DNA of 40,566 nucleotides from Hydrogenophaga sp. (lineage in GTDB: Bacteria; Pseudomonadota; Gammaproteobacteria; Burkholderiales; Burkholderiaceae_C): positions 1 through 40,566 of the forward strand of contig NZ_JAQVEJ010000007.1 of the NCBI RefSeq assembly GCF_028698005.1, in the 5' to 3' direction. The position numbers and the translations under genes are program-made. The notes beneath the pieces are model-generated. The model searched no databases. It saw nothing but the letters and a program-made list of their open reading frames with translations, and was not told where the DNA came from. How positions within the stretch are numbered: position 1 is the stretch's first letter; each line of letters opens with the position of its first letter. This document shows positions 18,200 to 28,509 of the stretch, piece by piece.

Positions 18200-18514
18200 A
18201 TGAGCAACTGGACCGACGTGGCCGCCGAGGCCGATCTGTTCGAGGGCGCGGGGATTCCCGTGACCCCCGGCGGTCACGACATCGCGCTGTACCTGCAGGA
18301 TGGGCAGGTGTACGCCACCGACAACCTGTGCACGCACGGCGCCGCCAAGCTGTGCGACGGCTTCCTGGAGGGCTTCGAGATCGAGTGCCCGTTCCACCAG
18401 GGCCGCTTCGACATCCGCACCGGTGCGCCCACCGGCGCGCCCTGCACCGAGCCCGTCAGGAGCTGGCCGGTGAAGGTGCAGGCGGGGCGGGTTTACCTCG
18501 ACCTGTCGGTGTGA
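18200..18514 (+). CDS. Rieske [2Fe-2S] ferredoxin of the oxygenase system
   Basis: 104 residues. The Rieske cluster ligands are in CTHG and CPFHQG (C-x-H, 16 residues, C-x2-H), followed by [20 protein letters not shown], the standard ending of NahAb/NagAb-like ferredoxins. It would shuttle electrons from an NAD(P)H reductase to the alpha subunit. It is the last gene of the alpha-beta-ferredoxin operon. Its last 22 bases overlap the 3' end of the convergent queA gene, so no space remains for a terminator between them. Confidence 0.92.
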   Translation: MSNWTDVAAEADLFEGAGIPVTPGGHDIALYLQDGQVYATDNLCTHGAAKLCDGFLEGFEIECPFHQGRFDIRTGAPTGAPCTEPVRSWPVKVQAGRVYLDLSV

Positions 18515-19617
18515 GCGGCGGTGGGTGAGCGCGTCAGCAGCATGGCATCGCCGTAGCTGAAGAAGCGGTAGCGCTGCGCCACCGCGTGGCGGTACAGGGC
18601 CATCACGCGCTCATGGCCGGCGAAGGCGCTGACCAGCATCATCAGCGTGCTCTTGGGCAGGTGGAAGTTGGTCACCAGCACGTCCACCACGCGGAAGTCG
18701 AAGCCCGGGGTGATGAAGATGTTGGTATCGCCGGCCGTCTCGCCACGGTGCGCCCAGCTCTCCAGGGTGCGCACCGTCGTCGTGCCCACGGCCACGACCC
18801 GGCCGCCGCGCGCGCGGCATGCGGCGATGGCCTGCAGCGTGGCCGGCGGGATGGCATAGCGCTCGTGGTGCATCACATGGTCGGCGATGCGCTCCGTCTT
18901 CATGGGGGCGAACGTGCCGGCGCCCACGTGCAGCGTGACGCTGGCGCGCTGCACGCCGCGCCGCTCCAGTGCGGCCAGCACGCCGCCGTCGAAATGCAGC
19001 GCCGCGGTCGGCGCGGCCACGGCGCCCGGCACGCGCGCAAACACGGTCTGGTAGCGGCGCGCGTCGTCCTCGGTATCGCCGTGCGTGATGTAGGGCGGCA
19101 GCGGCACGTGGCCATGGCGCTCCATCAGGGTGTAAGGGTCTTCGCCGGCGGGGCCTTCAAGGCGCAGGCGGAACAACTGGCCCTGTTCGTCGGGCCAGCG
19201 GCCGAGGAACACCGCGTCGAACCCGCCCCCGCGCAGGCCGCCGGCCAGGTGCAGACGGCCGCCGGGCAGGGGTTTCTTGCTCACGCGCAGGTGGCCCACC
19301 ACTTCGTGCGCGCTGGCGCCGTCGCTGGCCTCGTGCGGCAGCAGCACGCGCTCGATCAGCAACTCCAGCTTGCCGCCTGTGGCCTTCTCGCCGAACAGAC
19401 GCGCCTTGACCACCTGGGTATCGTTGAACACCAGCAGGTCACCGGGTTGCAGCAGGTCGGGCAGGTCGCGGAACACGCGATCGGCCGGCGCGGCGCCGGT
19501 ACCGTCGAGCAGGCGCGAAGCGCTGCGTTCGGCGGCCGGGTGCTGGGCGATGAGTTCCGGGGGCAGCTCGAAGTCGAAATCCGCGACGGTGAATGCGCGG
19601 GAGGTGGCGAGGGACAT
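18493..19617 (-). CDS. queA: S-adenosylmethionine:tRNA ribosyltransferase-isomerase
   Basis: 374 residues, a little longer than average. QueA transfers and isomerises the ribosyl part of AdoMet onto 7-aminomethyl-deazaguanine in tRNA, the penultimate queuosine step. Recognisable parts are [83 protein letters not shown] and [20 protein letters not shown]. An insertion around 95-115 ([18 protein letters not shown]) is longer than in E. coli. It is divergent from recG (81 bp) and convergent with the ferredoxin gene, which it overlaps by 22 bases. Confidence 0.95.
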   Translation of the reverse strand: MSLATSRAFTVADFDFELPPELIAQHPAAERSASRLLDGTGAAPADRVFRDLPDLLQPGDLLVFNDTQVVKARLFGEKATGGKLELLIERVLLPHEASDGASAHEVVGHLRVSKKPLPGGRLHLAGGLRGGGFDAVFLGRWPDEQGQLFRLRLEGPAGEDPYTLMERHGHVPLPPYITHGDTEDDARRYQTVFARVPGAVAAPTAALHFDGGVLAALERRGVQRASVTLHVGAGTFAPMKTERIADHVMHHERYAIPPATLQAIAACRARGGRVVAVGTTTVRTLESWAHRGETAGDTNIFITPGFDFRVVDVLVTNFHLPKSTLMMLVSAFAGHERVMALYRHAVAQRYRFFSYGDAMLLTRSPTAAHTDRSR

Positions 19618-19698
19618 GGTGCTTGAGGGCCGGACGGGGCCCGTTCCAAGAGGGGACAGGGTGGATGGAAATACAGCGTTTGCAGGCAGAATTGTCCC

Positions 19699-21816
19699 AT
19701 GTCCGCCGACGCCGCACCCGCCCCGCCCCACAAGCCCCTGTCGGCCGCCCAGAAGGCCTTGCGCAAGCTGGGCCTGCTGCGCGACATCGACCTGGCGCTG
19801 CACCTGCCACTGCGTTACGAGGACGAGACGCGCATCACGACGCTGGCGCAGGCCCGCGAGGGCGAGGTGGTGCAGCTCGAAGGCGTGGTCACCCAGCAGG
19901 AGATCACCTACCGCCCGCGCCGCCAGTTGCTGGTGACGCTGGATGACGGGACCGACACCTGCACGCTGCGCTTTTTCACTTTCTATCCCTCGCACCAGAA
20001 GGCGCTGGCCGTGGGCGCCCGCGTGCGGGTGCGCGGCGAGATCCGCGGGGGCTTCCTCGGGCGCAGCATCATGCACCCGAGCTTCCACGCGGCGGGCGGC
20101 GAGCTGCCGGACGCGCTGACACCGGTGTACCCGAGCAGCGCCCAGCTGCCGCAGGCCTATCTGCGCAAAGCGGTGGCGAGCGGTCTGCGGCGAGCCGACC
20201 TGTCGGAGACGCTGCCACCCGAGCTGCTGCCATCGCTGCGCCAGGCCCTCCAGGGGCAGCACGCGCCGGTGATGAGCTTGCGCGAGGCGCTGCATTTCCT
20301 GCACCACCCCGGACCGGACGTGTCGCTGGCGGCGCTGGAGGACCGCAGCCATCCGGCCTGGCAGCGGCTCAAGGCCGAGGAGTTGCTGGCCCAGCAGCTG
20401 TCGCAGCAGATGTCGCGGCGCGAGCGCGACGCGCTGCGCGCGCCGCGGCTGGGCGCGCCGGCGGGCGGTTTGCACGAGCAGCTGCTGGCGGCCCTGCCTT
20501 TTGCCCTGACCGCCGCCCAGCGCCGTGTGGTGGAGGAGATCGCGCACGACCTGGCGCGGCCCGTGCCCATGCACCGGCTGCTGCAGGGCGACGTCGGCTC
20601 GGGCAAGACGGTGGTGGCGGCGCTGGCGGCCGCGGTCGCCATCGGGGCGGGCTGGCAGTGTGCGCTGATGGCGCCGACCGAGATCCTGGCCGAGCAGCAC
20701 TTCGCCAAGCTGGTGGGCTGGCTCGAACCCCTGCTCGCACCGCTGGGCAAGCGCGTGGCCTGGCTCACGGGCAGCCAGAAGAAGAAACAGCGCACCGAGA
20801 TGCTGGCGCTCATCGCCAGTGGCGAGGCGGCGCTGGTCGTGGGCACGCATGCCGTGATCCAGGACCAGGTGCGGTTCCAGCGCCTGGCGCTGGCCATCAT
20901 CGACGAGCAGCACCGCTTCGGCGTGGCGCAGCGGTTGGCGTTGCGCAGCAAGACGGGCGATGACGCGCCGGCACAGGCCGGCGAGCCGCACCTGCTGATG
21001 ATGACCGCCACGCCCATCCCGCGCACGCTCGCCATGAGCTACTACGCCGATCTGGATGTCTCCACCATCGACGAGCTGCCGCCCGGGCGCACGCCCATCG
21101 TCACCAAGGTGGTGGCCGACAGCCGGCGCGCCGAGGTGATCGAGCGCATCCGCGCGCAGGTGGCGCAGGGCAGGCAGGTCTACTGGGTCTGTCCGCTGAT
21201 CGAGGAGAGCGAGGCACTGGACCTGTCCAATGCCACCGCCACGCATGCCGAGTTAAGCACCGCCTTGCCCGAGGCGATGGTCGGGCTGCTGCATTCGCGC
21301 ATGCCCGCGGCCGAGAAGAAGGCGGTGATGACCCTGTTCAGCGAAGGCGTGATGGGGGTGCTGGTTTCCACCACCGTGATCGAGGTGGGGGTGGACGTGC
21401 CCAATGCCTCGCTGATGGTCATCGAGCACGCCGAGCGCTTCGGCCTGTCGCAACTGCACCAGTTGCGTGGCCGTGTCGGGCGCGGCGCTGCGGCCTCGGC
21501 CTGTGTGCTCATGTACACGCCACCCGAGGGCGGGCGCCTGGGCGAGACGGCGCGCGCGCGTCTGCGTGCCATGGTCGACACCAGCGACGGCTTCGAAATC
21601 GCCCGCCGCGACCTGGAGATTCGCGGCCCGGGTGAGTTTCTGGGCGCCCGCCAGTCGGGCGCCCCCCTGCTGCGTTTCGCCGACCTGGCGACCGATGCCC
21701 ACTTGCTCGGGTGGGCGCGGGACGCCGCCCGCGCACTGCTCGACCACCACCCTGCGCGGGCCGACCAGCACGTCGCCCGCTGGCTCGGTGGCAAGGCCGA
21801 ATACCTCAAAGCCTAG
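19699..21816 (+). CDS. recG: ATP-dependent DNA helicase RecG
   Basis: 705 residues, full length. The N-terminal wedge/OB domain includes [19 protein letters not shown] and [20 protein letters not shown]-like strands. The helicase core follows: Walker [55 protein letters not shown], and the C-terminal helicase half with [13 protein letters not shown] and [12 protein letters not shown]. RecG remodels stalled replication forks and branch-migrates Holliday junctions. It is followed after 22 bp by oxyR and may be co-transcribed with it. Confidence 0.97.
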   Translation: MSADAAPAPPHKPLSAAQKALRKLGLLRDIDLALHLPLRYEDETRITTLAQAREGEVVQLEGVVTQQEITYRPRRQLLVTLDDGTDTCTLRFFTFYPSHQKALAVGARVRVRGEIRGGFLGRSIMHPSFHAAGGELPDALTPVYPSSAQLPQAYLRKAVASGLRRADLSETLPPELLPSLRQALQGQHAPVMSLREALHFLHHPGPDVSLAALEDRSHPAWQRLKAEELLAQQLSQQMSRRERDALRAPRLGAPAGGLHEQLLAALPFALTAAQRRVVEEIAHDLARPVPMHRLLQGDVGSGKTVVAALAAAVAIGAGWQCALMAPTEILAEQHFAKLVGWLEPLLAPLGKRVAWLTGSQKKKQRTEMLALIASGEAALVVGTHAVIQDQVRFQRLALAIIDEQHRFGVAQRLALRSKTGDDAPAQAGEPHLLMMTATPIPRTLAMSYYADLDVSTIDELPPGRTPIVTKVVADSRRAEVIERIRAQVAQGRQVYWVCPLIEESEALDLSNATATHAELSTALPEAMVGLLHSRMPAAEKKAVMTLFSEGVMGVLVSTTVIEVGVDVPNASLMVIEHAERFGLSQLHQLRGRVGRGAAASACVLMYTPPEGGRLGETARARLRAMVDTSDGFEIARRDLEIRGPGEFLGARQSGAPLLRFADLATDAHLLGWARDAARALLDHHPARADQHVARWLGGKAEYLKA

Positions 21817-21838
21817 GCAGGGGGTAATAATCCGGCTC

Positions 21839-22798
21839 ATGACGCTCACAGAACTCAAGTACATCGTCGCCGTGGCGCGCGAGCGGCATTTCGGCAAGGC
21901 GGCCGAGGCCTGCTTCGTGTCCCAGCCCACGCTGTCCGTGGCGATCAAGAAGCTGGAAGAGGAGCTGGAGCTCAAGATCTTCGAGCGCAACGCCAGCGAG
22001 ATCACCGTGACGCCGCTGGGCGAGGAGATCGTGCGTCAGGCGCAGATCGTGCTGGAAGAGGCGGCGGCGATCAAGGAGATCGCCAAGCGCGGCAAGGATC
22101 CGCTGGCGGGGCCGTTGCGCGTGGGGGTCATCTACACCATCGGCCCCTACCTGCTGCCCAATCTGGTGCGCCAGGTGATCGAGCGCACGCCCCAGATGCC
22201 GCTGATGCTGCAGGAGAACTTCACCACCAAGCTGCTGGAGCAACTGCGCCTGGGCGAAATCGACTGCGCCATCCTGGCCGAGCCGTTCCCCGACACCAAC
22301 CTGGCGATCGCGCCCCTGTACGATGAGCCCTTCCTGGCCGCCGTGCCGGCCAGCCATCCGCTGGCCCAGGCGGGATCGGTCACGGCCGATGAGCTCAAGC
22401 GCGAGACCATGCTGCTGCTGGGCACCGGGCACTGCTTCCGCGACCATGTGCTGGAGGTCTGCCCCGAGTTCGCGCGCTTTTCCAACGACGCCGAGGGCAT
22501 CCGCAAGAGCTTCGAGGGCTCGTCGCTGGAGACCATCAAGCACATGGTGGCCGCCGGCATGGGCGTGACGCTGGTGCCACGGCTGTCGGTACCGAACTCC
22601 GCACTGGACGGCGCCGCCGCGGCCGAGCAGGACTACGGGGACTCGTCCTTCGTGCGCTACGTGCCCTTCCGGGGCGATCCGCCCACGCGTCGCGTGGTGC
22701 TGGCCTGGCGCCGCAGCTTCACGCGCTACGAGGCCATCGCCGAGCTGCGCAACGCCATCTATGCCTGCGAACTGCCGGGCGTCAAACGCTTGTCCTGA
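21839..22798 (+). CDS. oxyR: Hydrogen-peroxide-sensing LysR regulator OxyR
   Basis: 319 residues. LysR HTH at about 2-60 ([37 protein letters not shown]). The redox-active cysteines are exactly at C199 and C208 in [14 protein letters not shown], the positions that form the H2O2-induced disulfide in E. coli OxyR. It therefore should activate catalase and alkyl hydroperoxide reductase genes located elsewhere. Placement directly after recG and 2 bp before ubiA is an arrangement that I recall from Comamonadaceae. Confidence 0.95.
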   Translation: MTLTELKYIVAVARERHFGKAAEACFVSQPTLSVAIKKLEEELELKIFERNASEITVTPLGEEIVRQAQIVLEEAAAIKEIAKRGKDPLAGPLRVGVIYTIGPYLLPNLVRQVIERTPQMPLMLQENFTTKLLEQLRLGEIDCAILAEPFPDTNLAIAPLYDEPFLAAVPASHPLAQAGSVTADELKRETMLLLGTGHCFRDHVLEVCPEFARFSNDAEGIRKSFEGSSLETIKHMVAAGMGVTLVPRLSVPNSALDGAAAAEQDYGDSSFVRYVPFRGDPPTRRVVLAWRRSFTRYEAIAELRNAIYACELPGVKRLS

Positions 22799-22800
22799 AG

Positions 22801-23739
22801 ATGAATGCTGCTGCCATGACGGCGCCTTCGCGCCTGAATCTGTACCTGGATCTGATCCGCTGGAACCGGCCGGCCGGCTGGCTGTTGCTGTTGTGGCCTT
22901 CGCTGTCGGCGCTGTGGATCGCGGCGGACGGCTTCCCCGGCTGGCACCTGCTGCTGGTGTTCGTCGCCGGCACCATCCTCATGCGCAGCGCCGGCTGCTG
23001 CGTCAACGACGTGGCCGACCGCGAGTTCGACCGCCACGTCAAACGCACCGTGGCGCGTCCGGTCACCAGCGGTCGCATCGGTGTCCGGGAAGCCTTGTCC
23101 GTGGGCGGCGTGCTGGCCCTGGTGGCCTTTGTGCTGGTGCTGACCACCAACCTGGCGACCATCGCCTGGTCGGTCGTTGGTCTGCTCCTGTCGCTGGTCT
23201 ATCCCTACGCCAAGCGCCATGTGTCGATGCCGCAGGCGGTGCTGGGGGTGGCCTTCAGTTTCGGCATACCGATGGCGTTCTCGGCCGTGCAGGGCGGCCC
23301 TGCATGGGAGCTGTTCGCCACTGCGCCGACCCGTGCCGGGGCCGGTGCGGGCCTGCTGGACAGCGTCCCTGCCATGGCCTGGGCGCTGCTGCTGGGCAAC
23401 CTGTTCTGGGTGCTGGCCTACGACACCGAGTACGCAATGGTCGATCGCGACGACGATCTGAAGATCGGCATGAAGACCGCGGCGATCACCCTGGGTGATG
23501 CCGACGTGCCCGCCATCGTGGGCTTCTATCTCGTGTTTCTGGCCATCTGGACCGCGGCCCTCTGGAGCCGGGTGCATCACGGCATCTGGCTGGCCACGCT
23601 GGCGGTGGCGCTGGTCCAGGTCGCCTGGCACTGGCGCCTGATCCGGGGGCGTGCCCGCGACGACTGCTTCAAGGCCTTTCGCCTCAACCACTGGCTCGGC
23701 TTTACCGTCTTTGTCGGCGTGGTGGCCGGCCTGGCCTGA
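22801..23739 (+). CDS. ubiA: 4-hydroxybenzoate octaprenyltransferase
   Basis: 312 residues from the first ATG; an ATG 15 bases later would remove MNAAA. UbiA attaches the polyprenyl chain to 4-hydroxybenzoate in ubiquinone synthesis at the inner membrane. Both Asp-rich metal/diphosphate motifs are present: [15 protein letters not shown] and [19 protein letters not shown]. About eight membrane helices are visible. A short loop insert ([18 protein letters not shown]) precedes the second motif. It starts 2 bp after oxyR and converges with proC (18 bp). Confidence 0.95.
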   Translation: MNAAAMTAPSRLNLYLDLIRWNRPAGWLLLLWPSLSALWIAADGFPGWHLLLVFVAGTILMRSAGCCVNDVADREFDRHVKRTVARPVTSGRIGVREALSVGGVLALVAFVLVLTTNLATIAWSVVGLLLSLVYPYAKRHVSMPQAVLGVAFSFGIPMAFSAVQGGPAWELFATAPTRAGAGAGLLDSVPAMAWALLLGNLFWVLAYDTEYAMVDRDDDLKIGMKTAAITLGDADVPAIVGFYLVFLAIWTAALWSRVHHGIWLATLAVALVQVAWHWRLIRGRARDDCFKAFRLNHWLGFTVFVGVVAGLA

Positions 23740-23757
23740 GGTCAGGCGCTCCCGCAC

Positions 23758-24591
23758 TCAGGCACCGAACTCGCGTCCCAGCTCGGCCGCGCGCGCCTGT
23801 GCGGCCCTCAGTGCCCGGGCGAAGTGCTCCTTCATGCCCGAGGCGTCCATCGAGGTGATGGCCGCGTGGGTGGTGCCGCCCTTGGAGGTGACCCGCTCGC
23901 GCAGCACCTGCGGCGGTTCGGCCGAACGCTGGGCCAGTGTCGAGGCACCGACGAAAGTGCCGACGGCCAGCCGGTGCGCCACGTCGGGCGTCAGTCCCAT
24001 GGCGATACCCGTGTCGCGCATCGCCTCCAGGAAATAGAACACATAGGCCGGACCCGAGCCCGAAATCGCCGTCACCGCATCGAGGTCGGTCTCGGCGCCG
24101 ACCCAGACCAGGTCGCCGGTGGTGCGGATCACCTGTTCGACCAGGGCGCGGTCTTCGTCCGAGACGCCGGCGCGGGCCATCAACCCGGTCATGCCCAGCC
24201 CGACCAGCGCCGGGGTGTTGGGCATGGCGCGCACGATGCGCTGGCTGCCCAGCCAGTCGGCCAGGCTGTCGCTGGTGATGCCGGCGGCCACGCTCAGGTG
24301 CAGCGGCTGCCCGAGGAACGGCGCGGCGGCGGTGGCCGCCTCCCTGAAGACCTGGGGCTTGACGGCCCACACCACCAGTGCGCCGGGCGCGAGCGCGGCG
24401 TCGGCCACCGCCTGCACCCGGATGCCCTCGAACTGCGCCTGCAGCCTGGCCCGTTGCTCGTCCCAGGGTTCAACCACTTGCAGCGCGCTGCCCGGGTGGC
24501 CTTGGCGGACCAGGCCGCCGATGATGGCGCTGGCCATGTTGCCGCCGCCGATGAAGGTGATGAGGGGGTGGGGGGTGTGGGAAGGTGCCAT
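23758..24591 (-). CDS. proC: Pyrroline-5-carboxylate reductase
   Basis: 277 residues. It reduces 1-pyrroline-5-carboxylate to proline with NAD(P)H. The Rossmann motif is ITFIGGGNMASAIIGGLV near the N-terminus. The central helix has IVRAMPNTPALVGLGMTGL, and the C-terminal dimer domain has TAISGSGPAYVFYFLEAM and SKGGTTHAAITSMDASGMKE, all hallmarks of ProC. It lies 55 bp downstream of glpK on the same strand, a pairing without an obvious metabolic reason. Confidence 0.95.
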   Translation of the reverse strand: MAPSHTPHPLITFIGGGNMASAIIGGLVRQGHPGSALQVVEPWDEQRARLQAQFEGIRVQAVADAALAPGALVVWAVKPQVFREAATAAAPFLGQPLHLSVAAGITSDSLADWLGSQRIVRAMPNTPALVGLGMTGLMARAGVSDEDRALVEQVIRTTGDLVWVGAETDLDAVTAISGSGPAYVFYFLEAMRDTGIAMGLTPDVAHRLAVGTFVGASTLAQRSAEPPQVLRERVTSKGGTTHAAITSMDASGMKEHFARALRAAQARAAELGREFGA

Positions 24592-24646
24592 GAAAGAGGG
24601 AGCGCGGGTGTTGCGGGTCAGATGAGGTCGCTATTGTGGCGTTTGC

Positions 24647-26242
24647 TCAGGCGGCCACCGTCTGGCGCACGGCATGCTCCCACTCGGCCATGCGTTCGGC
24701 CGCGCGATCGCGCGAAAGCGTGGGGTAGAACGTGCGGTCGGCACGCCACTGGCCGGCCAGTTCCTGCAGCCCGGTATAGAGGCCGCACTGCAGGCCGGCC
24801 AGGTAGGCCGCACCCAGCGCGGTGGTCTCGGTCACCGCCGGGCGCACCACCGGAATGCCCAGCAGGTCGGCCTGGATCTGCATCAGCAGGTCGTTGACGC
24901 TGGCACCGCCATCCACCCGCAATTCGGACACCGGTACGCCGCCGGCGGCCATGGCGTCGCGGTTCATCGCCTGCAGCAGGGCCGCGCTCTGGAACGCGAT
25001 GCTTTCCAGCGCGGCGCGGGCGATGTGGGCCATGGTGCTGCCCCGGCTCAGGCCGACGATGGCGGCACGCGCCTCGGGCTGCCAGTACGGCGCGCCCAGG
25101 CCGGTGAAGGCGGGGACCAGCACCACCCCCCCGGCGTCCGGCACGCTCTCGGCCAGGGCCTGCGCCTCGCTGCTGGAGCGGATCGCCTTCAGGCCGTCGC
25201 GCAGCCACTGCACCACCGCCCCTCCCATGAAAACGCTGCCCTCCAGCGCGAACTGCGGCGGGGAGGCCAGCCCCGTGGCGGGGAGCGTGGGGGCACCGGC
25301 CCCGCCGCCGGGCCGCCCCAAGGCGGGGCCAGCCCCCCCGGGGGGGAGCGAGCCACGCGCAGCGGCACCCACCTGCGCTACCGCCGTGGTGATCAGCCCG
25401 TTGCTGCTCGTCTGGAAGCGCTCGCCCGTGTGGCTGAGCAGGAAGCAGCCCGTGCCATAGGTGTTCTTGGCCATGCCGGCCTTGAAGCAGGCCTGGCCGA
25501 ACAGCGCGCTTTGCTGGTCGCCCGCCACGCCCGCGATGGGCAGGCTCGTGCCCAGCAGCTCGGGCAGGGTGTCGCCGAACAGGGTGCTGGAGGGCAGTAC
25601 CTCGGGCATCATCGCCGCCGGTACCCGCAGCGCCGCCAGCAGCCCGCTGTCCCACTGGCGTGTCTGCAGGTCCAGCAGCAGGGTGCGCGAGGCGTTGCTG
25701 TGGTCGGTGGCATGGACCGCGCCCCCGGTCAACTGCCAGATCAGCCAGCTGTCGATGGTGCCGAACGCCAGCTCGCCCGCTTCGGCGCGCGCGCGTGCGC
25801 CCGGCACATGGTCCAGGATCCAGGCGATCTTGGTGCCGGAAAAATAGGGGTCGATGCGCAGGCCGGTCTTGTGCAACACGGTCTCGGCCAGACCCTGCTC
25901 GCGCAGTGCCGCGCAGGCCTGGGCAGTGCGCCGGTCCTGCCAGACGATGGCGTTGTGGACCGGCCGGCCCGTGCGGCGCTCCCACACCACCGTGGTCTCG
26001 CGCTGGTTGGTGATGCCGATGGCGCGGATGCTGGCCGCCGCCAGGCCGGCCCGGTGCAGGGCCTCGCGTGCGGTGGCCAACTGGCTGTTCCAGATCTCCA
26101 GCGGGTCGTGCTCGACCCAGCCCGGCTGGGGGTAGATCTGGCGGAGCTCGCGCTGGGCCATGGCCACGATGCGGCCGGTGGCATCAAAGACGATGCTGCG
26201 CGAGCTGGACGTGCCCTGGTCGAGGGCCAGCAGGTAACTCAT
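24647..26242 (-). CDS. glpK: Glycerol kinase with in-frame repeat insertion
   Basis: 531 residues, about 35 longer than usual. It phosphorylates glycerol to glycerol-3-phosphate. FGGY-kinase signatures are clear: [20 protein letters not shown] at the N-terminus, [64 protein letters not shown] and [19 protein letters not shown]. Residues 293-327 interrupt the conserved passage between GLITTAVAQ and [19 protein letters not shown]. They are encoded by a GC-rich palindromic repeat (25262-25366) that keeps the frame open. The fold on both sides is intact, so the enzyme is probably still functional, with an exposed loop; this needs testing. It is divergent from glpD (97 bp). Confidence 0.93.
   Translation of the reverse strand: MSYLLALDQGTSSSRSIVFDATGRIVAMAQRELRQIYPQPGWVEHDPLEIWNSQLATAREALHRAGLAAASIRAIGITNQRETTVVWERRTGRPVHNAIVWQDRRTAQACAALREQGLAETVLHKTGLRIDPYFSGTKIAWILDHVPGARARAEAGELAFGTIDSWLIWQLTGGAVHATDHSNASRTLLLDLQTRQWDSGLLAALRVPAAMMPEVLPSSTLFGDTLPELLGTSLPIAGVAGDQQSALFGQACFKAGMAKNTYGTGCFLLSHTGERFQTSSNGLITTAVAQVGAAARGSLPPGGAGPALGRPGGGAGAPTLPATGLASPPQFALEGSVFMGGAVVQWLRDGLKAIRSSSEAQALAESVPDAGGVVLVPAFTGLGAPYWQPEARAAIVGLSRGSTMAHIARAALESIAFQSAALLQAMNRDAMAAGGVPVSELRVDGGASVNDLLMQIQADLLGIPVVRPAVTETTALGAAYLAGLQCGLYTGLQELAGQWRADRTFYPTLSRDRAAERMAEWEHAVRQTVAA
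25262..25366. repeat. Palindromic GC-rich repeat inserted in glpK
   Basis: 105 bp that contain three inverted repeats: CCCCG/CGGGG around TGG (25271-25283), GGCCCCGCC (25298-25306) with GGCGGGGCC (25322-25330), and the self-complementary run of seven C and seven G (25333-25346). The piece GGAGCGTGGGGGC (25282-25294) recurs inverted at 4450-4462. Exactly 35 codons are added, with no stop codon in the glpK frame. Confidence 0.75.
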
Positions 26243-26312
26243 GGTCTGTCCCCTGTCTCCGTGGAGGGCCTGGCGGGATAATAGCCAACAACACCGGCCG
26301 TTGTCGCCGTGT

Positions 26313-26324
26313 CGTGCCGGCACG
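26313..26324. promoter_or_regulatory. Palindrome upstream of glpD
   Basis: CGTGCCGGCACG is a perfect 12-bp palindrome 15 bp before the glpD start. A second weak pair, ACAAC (26288-26292) and GTTGT (26300-26304), and a GATAAT hexamer (26277-26282) lie in the same 97-bp glpK/glpD divergent region. A regulator site, for example for a GlpR-like repressor, is possible but no consensus is claimed. Confidence 0.35.
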
Positions 26325-26339
26325 TTTCCACCCATCGCC

Positions 26340-27926
26340 ATGACCCGTCAGGACCTGCTTGCTTCGCTCCGGTCATCCGACTGCCTCGACCTGGTGGTGG
26401 TCGGCGGAGGTGCCACCGGGCTGGGCGTGGCGCTCGATGCCGCGCTGCGCGGCTTTTCCGTGGCCCTGTTCGAGGCGAACGACTTCGCCAGCGGCACCTC
26501 GTCGCGCTCGACCAAGCTGCTGCATGGCGGTGTGCGTTATCTGGCCCAGGGCAATATCGCGCTGGTGCGCGAGGCCCTGGCCGAGCGCGCGACCGTGCTG
26601 CACCTGGCACCCCACCTGGCGCAGCCGCTGCCCTTCGTCATGCCCTCGTATGCGTGCTGGCAGAGCCCGTTCTACGGGGCTGGCCTGGCGATGTACGACC
26701 TGCTGGCGGGCCGGGCCGGGCTGGGCCGCACACGCTGGCTGAACAAGGCGCAGGCCATGGCGGCACTGCCCGGCGTGCGTGCCGATGGTCTGCGCGGCGG
26801 CGTCCAGTACTGGGACGGCCAGTTCGACGATGCCCGCCTGGCCCTGGCGCTGGCACGCACGGCCGAGGCTGCGGGGGCCCGGGTTCTCAACCACCTGCCG
26901 GTACAGGCCATCCGGCCCGATGTGGCTTCGCCCGGCCAGGGGCATGTCGTGACGGTGCAGGACCGCTTTTCCGGTGAGGTCCTGGCCCTGCGGGCGCGCT
27001 GCGTGGTCAATGCCGCCGGCGTCTGGGTGGACGATGTGCGGGCGCAGGCGGCGGGCGGTGGCCAGGCGCCGGCCCGCATGGTCAGCCCCAGCCAGGGGGT
27101 GCACGTGGTTGTTGACCGCGCGTTCCTGGCCGGCCACAGCGCGCTGCTGGTGCCCCGCACGCGCGACGGGCGCGTGCTGTTCGCCGTGCCCTGGCTGGGC
27201 AAGCTGGTGCTGGGCACGACCGACACGCCGCGCGACGATCTGCCGCGCGAGCCGCAGGCCTTCGCCGGCGAGCTGGCCTTCATCCTGCGCGAGGCGGGCC
27301 AGGTGCTGGCCCGACCGGTCACCCGTGCCGACATCCGCAGCGTCTGGGTCGGCCTGCGGCCGCTGGTGGCGGCGCCGACCCCGGCCGAGGGCGGCACCCA
27401 GTCGCTGTCGCGGGAACACACCATCGTGGTCGATCCGGGCGGGCTGGTCACGGTCACGGGCGGCAAATGGACGACCTACCGTGCCATGGCCGAAGACGTG
27501 CTCGAGCGCTGCTTCGAGGCCGGCCTGCTGCCGCGCCGGGCCGGTGGCACGACGGCGCGGCACCGCCTGGTCGGTGCGCCACCGGCCGGACAGGAAGCGG
27601 TGCCGATTCATCAGGCGCCGGGCCTGCACCTGTACGGCACCGAGGCGGGAGCCGTGCGCGCCCTTGCGGGTGCCGGGCGCGAACTGGGCATGGGTCTGAC
27701 CGAAGCGATGGTGCGCCATGCGGTGCGTGCCGAATACGCCTGCACGGTGGAGGATGTGCTGGCGCGACGTTGGCGCTCACTCTTCCTTGATGCCGGGGAA
27801 GCCGCCGCCATGGCACCCGCAGTGGCCGACATTCTGGTCGACGAAGGCCTGTCGCAGGTGGGGCTCGATGCCTTCCTGGACCTGTGCGAACACTACCGCG
27901 GCCACCAGATCCCGACGGGCGGTTGA
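26340..27926 (+). CDS. glpD: Aerobic glycerol-3-phosphate dehydrogenase
   Basis: 528 residues. This FAD enzyme oxidises glycerol-3-phosphate to dihydroxyacetone phosphate and feeds electrons to ubiquinone at the membrane. The dinucleotide-binding motif is [21 protein letters not shown], followed by the family signature [20 protein letters not shown]. Later landmarks are [33 protein letters not shown] and [16 protein letters not shown]; the C-terminal helical domain has [20 protein letters not shown]. With the divergent glpK it makes a two-step glycerol utilisation pair. No glycerol facilitator or G3P transporter gene is visible here. Confidence 0.95.
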   Translation: MTRQDLLASLRSSDCLDLVVVGGGATGLGVALDAALRGFSVALFEANDFASGTSSRSTKLLHGGVRYLAQGNIALVREALAERATVLHLAPHLAQPLPFVMPSYACWQSPFYGAGLAMYDLLAGRAGLGRTRWLNKAQAMAALPGVRADGLRGGVQYWDGQFDDARLALALARTAEAAGARVLNHLPVQAIRPDVASPGQGHVVTVQDRFSGEVLALRARCVVNAAGVWVDDVRAQAAGGGQAPARMVSPSQGVHVVVDRAFLAGHSALLVPRTRDGRVLFAVPWLGKLVLGTTDTPRDDLPREPQAFAGELAFILREAGQVLARPVTRADIRSVWVGLRPLVAAPTPAEGGTQSLSREHTIVVDPGGLVTVTGGKWTTYRAMAEDVLERCFEAGLLPRRAGGTTARHRLVGAPPAGQEAVPIHQAPGLHLYGTEAGAVRALAGAGRELGMGLTEAMVRHAVRAEYACTVEDVLARRWRSLFLDAGEAAAMAPAVADILVDEGLSQVGLDAFLDLCEHYRGHQIPTGG

Positions 27927-27936
27927 AACAAAGCGC

Positions 27937-27965
27937 TTGACTTGGCGGTTTCTTTGCGCAACAAT
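27937..27965 (+). promoter_or_regulatory. Putative sigma70 promoter of the spc ribosomal operon
   Basis: TTGACT (27937-27942), 17-bp spacer, AACAAT (27960-27965). It lies just after the glpD stop and about 165 bp before rplN, and is the best -35/-10 pair in this 205-bp gap. Ribosomal operon promoters typically have such strong -35 elements. Confidence 0.6.
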
Positions 27966-28028
27966 AGCAGGCTTCGCTGTCAAAAGTGAAGTTATCTGCC
28001 CACCGAAGTGGCCAGGAATGTCAACGGG

Positions 28029-28105
28029 CCGGCGTCAAGCCGGAGCGTGCATCCGGGTTGCGACGACGGGCCCAAGACTGATCGCTCCCGGCCGTGGTGG
28101 CCGGG
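28029..28105 (+). other. Structured leader of the rplN operon
   Basis: Two perfect hairpins lie in the ~160-nt presumed leader: CCGGC/GCCGG with a GTCAA loop (28029-28043), and CCCGGCC/GGCCGGG with a GTGGT loop (28087-28105). They could take part in autoregulation by a ribosomal protein or simply protect the 5' end; no known leader family is recognised. Confidence 0.4.
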
Positions 28106-28131
28106 TGGATTCAAGTTGGGACTTAAATCAA

Positions 28132-28500
28132 ATGATTCAAACGCAATCTCGACTCGATGTTGCTGACAACACGGGTGCGAAGTCCGTGATGTGCATCAAG
28201 GTGCTGGGTGGTTCCAAGCGCCGCTATGCCAGCGTGGGCGACATCATCAAGGTCAGCATCAAGGAAGCAGCGCCGCGTGGCCGCGTCAAGAAGGGCGAGG
28301 TCTACAACGCGGTGGTGGTGCGCACCGCCAAGGGCCTGCGTCGCCCCGATGGTGCCCTGATCAAGTTCGATGGCAACGCCGCTGTGTTGCTCAACGCCAA
28401 GCTGGAGCCCATTGGCACCCGCATCTTCGGCCCGGTCACGCGCGAACTGCGTACCGAGAAGTTCATGAAGATCGTGTCCCTGGCCCCCGAGGTTCTCTGA
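28132..28500 (+). CDS. rplN: Ribosomal protein uL14
   Basis: 122 residues, the standard length. [39 protein letters not shown] and the C-terminal [20 protein letters not shown] are diagnostic. uL14 sits at the 50S subunit interface. It is the first gene of this ribosomal cluster. The S10-operon genes (ending with rpsQ) that precede rplN in E. coli are absent; glpD lies upstream instead. Confidence 0.98.
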   Translation: MIQTQSRLDVADNTGAKSVMCIKVLGGSKRRYASVGDIIKVSIKEAAPRGRVKKGEVYNAVVVRTAKGLRRPDGALIKFDGNAAVLLNAKLEPIGTRIFGPVTRELRTEKFMKIVSLAPEVL

Positions 28501-28509
28501 GGAATCATC

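Noticed and set aside
24647-26242. glpK as a frameshifted pseudogene
   Set aside because: The extra segment is exactly 105 bp, keeps the frame, and conserved kinase motifs continue on both sides.
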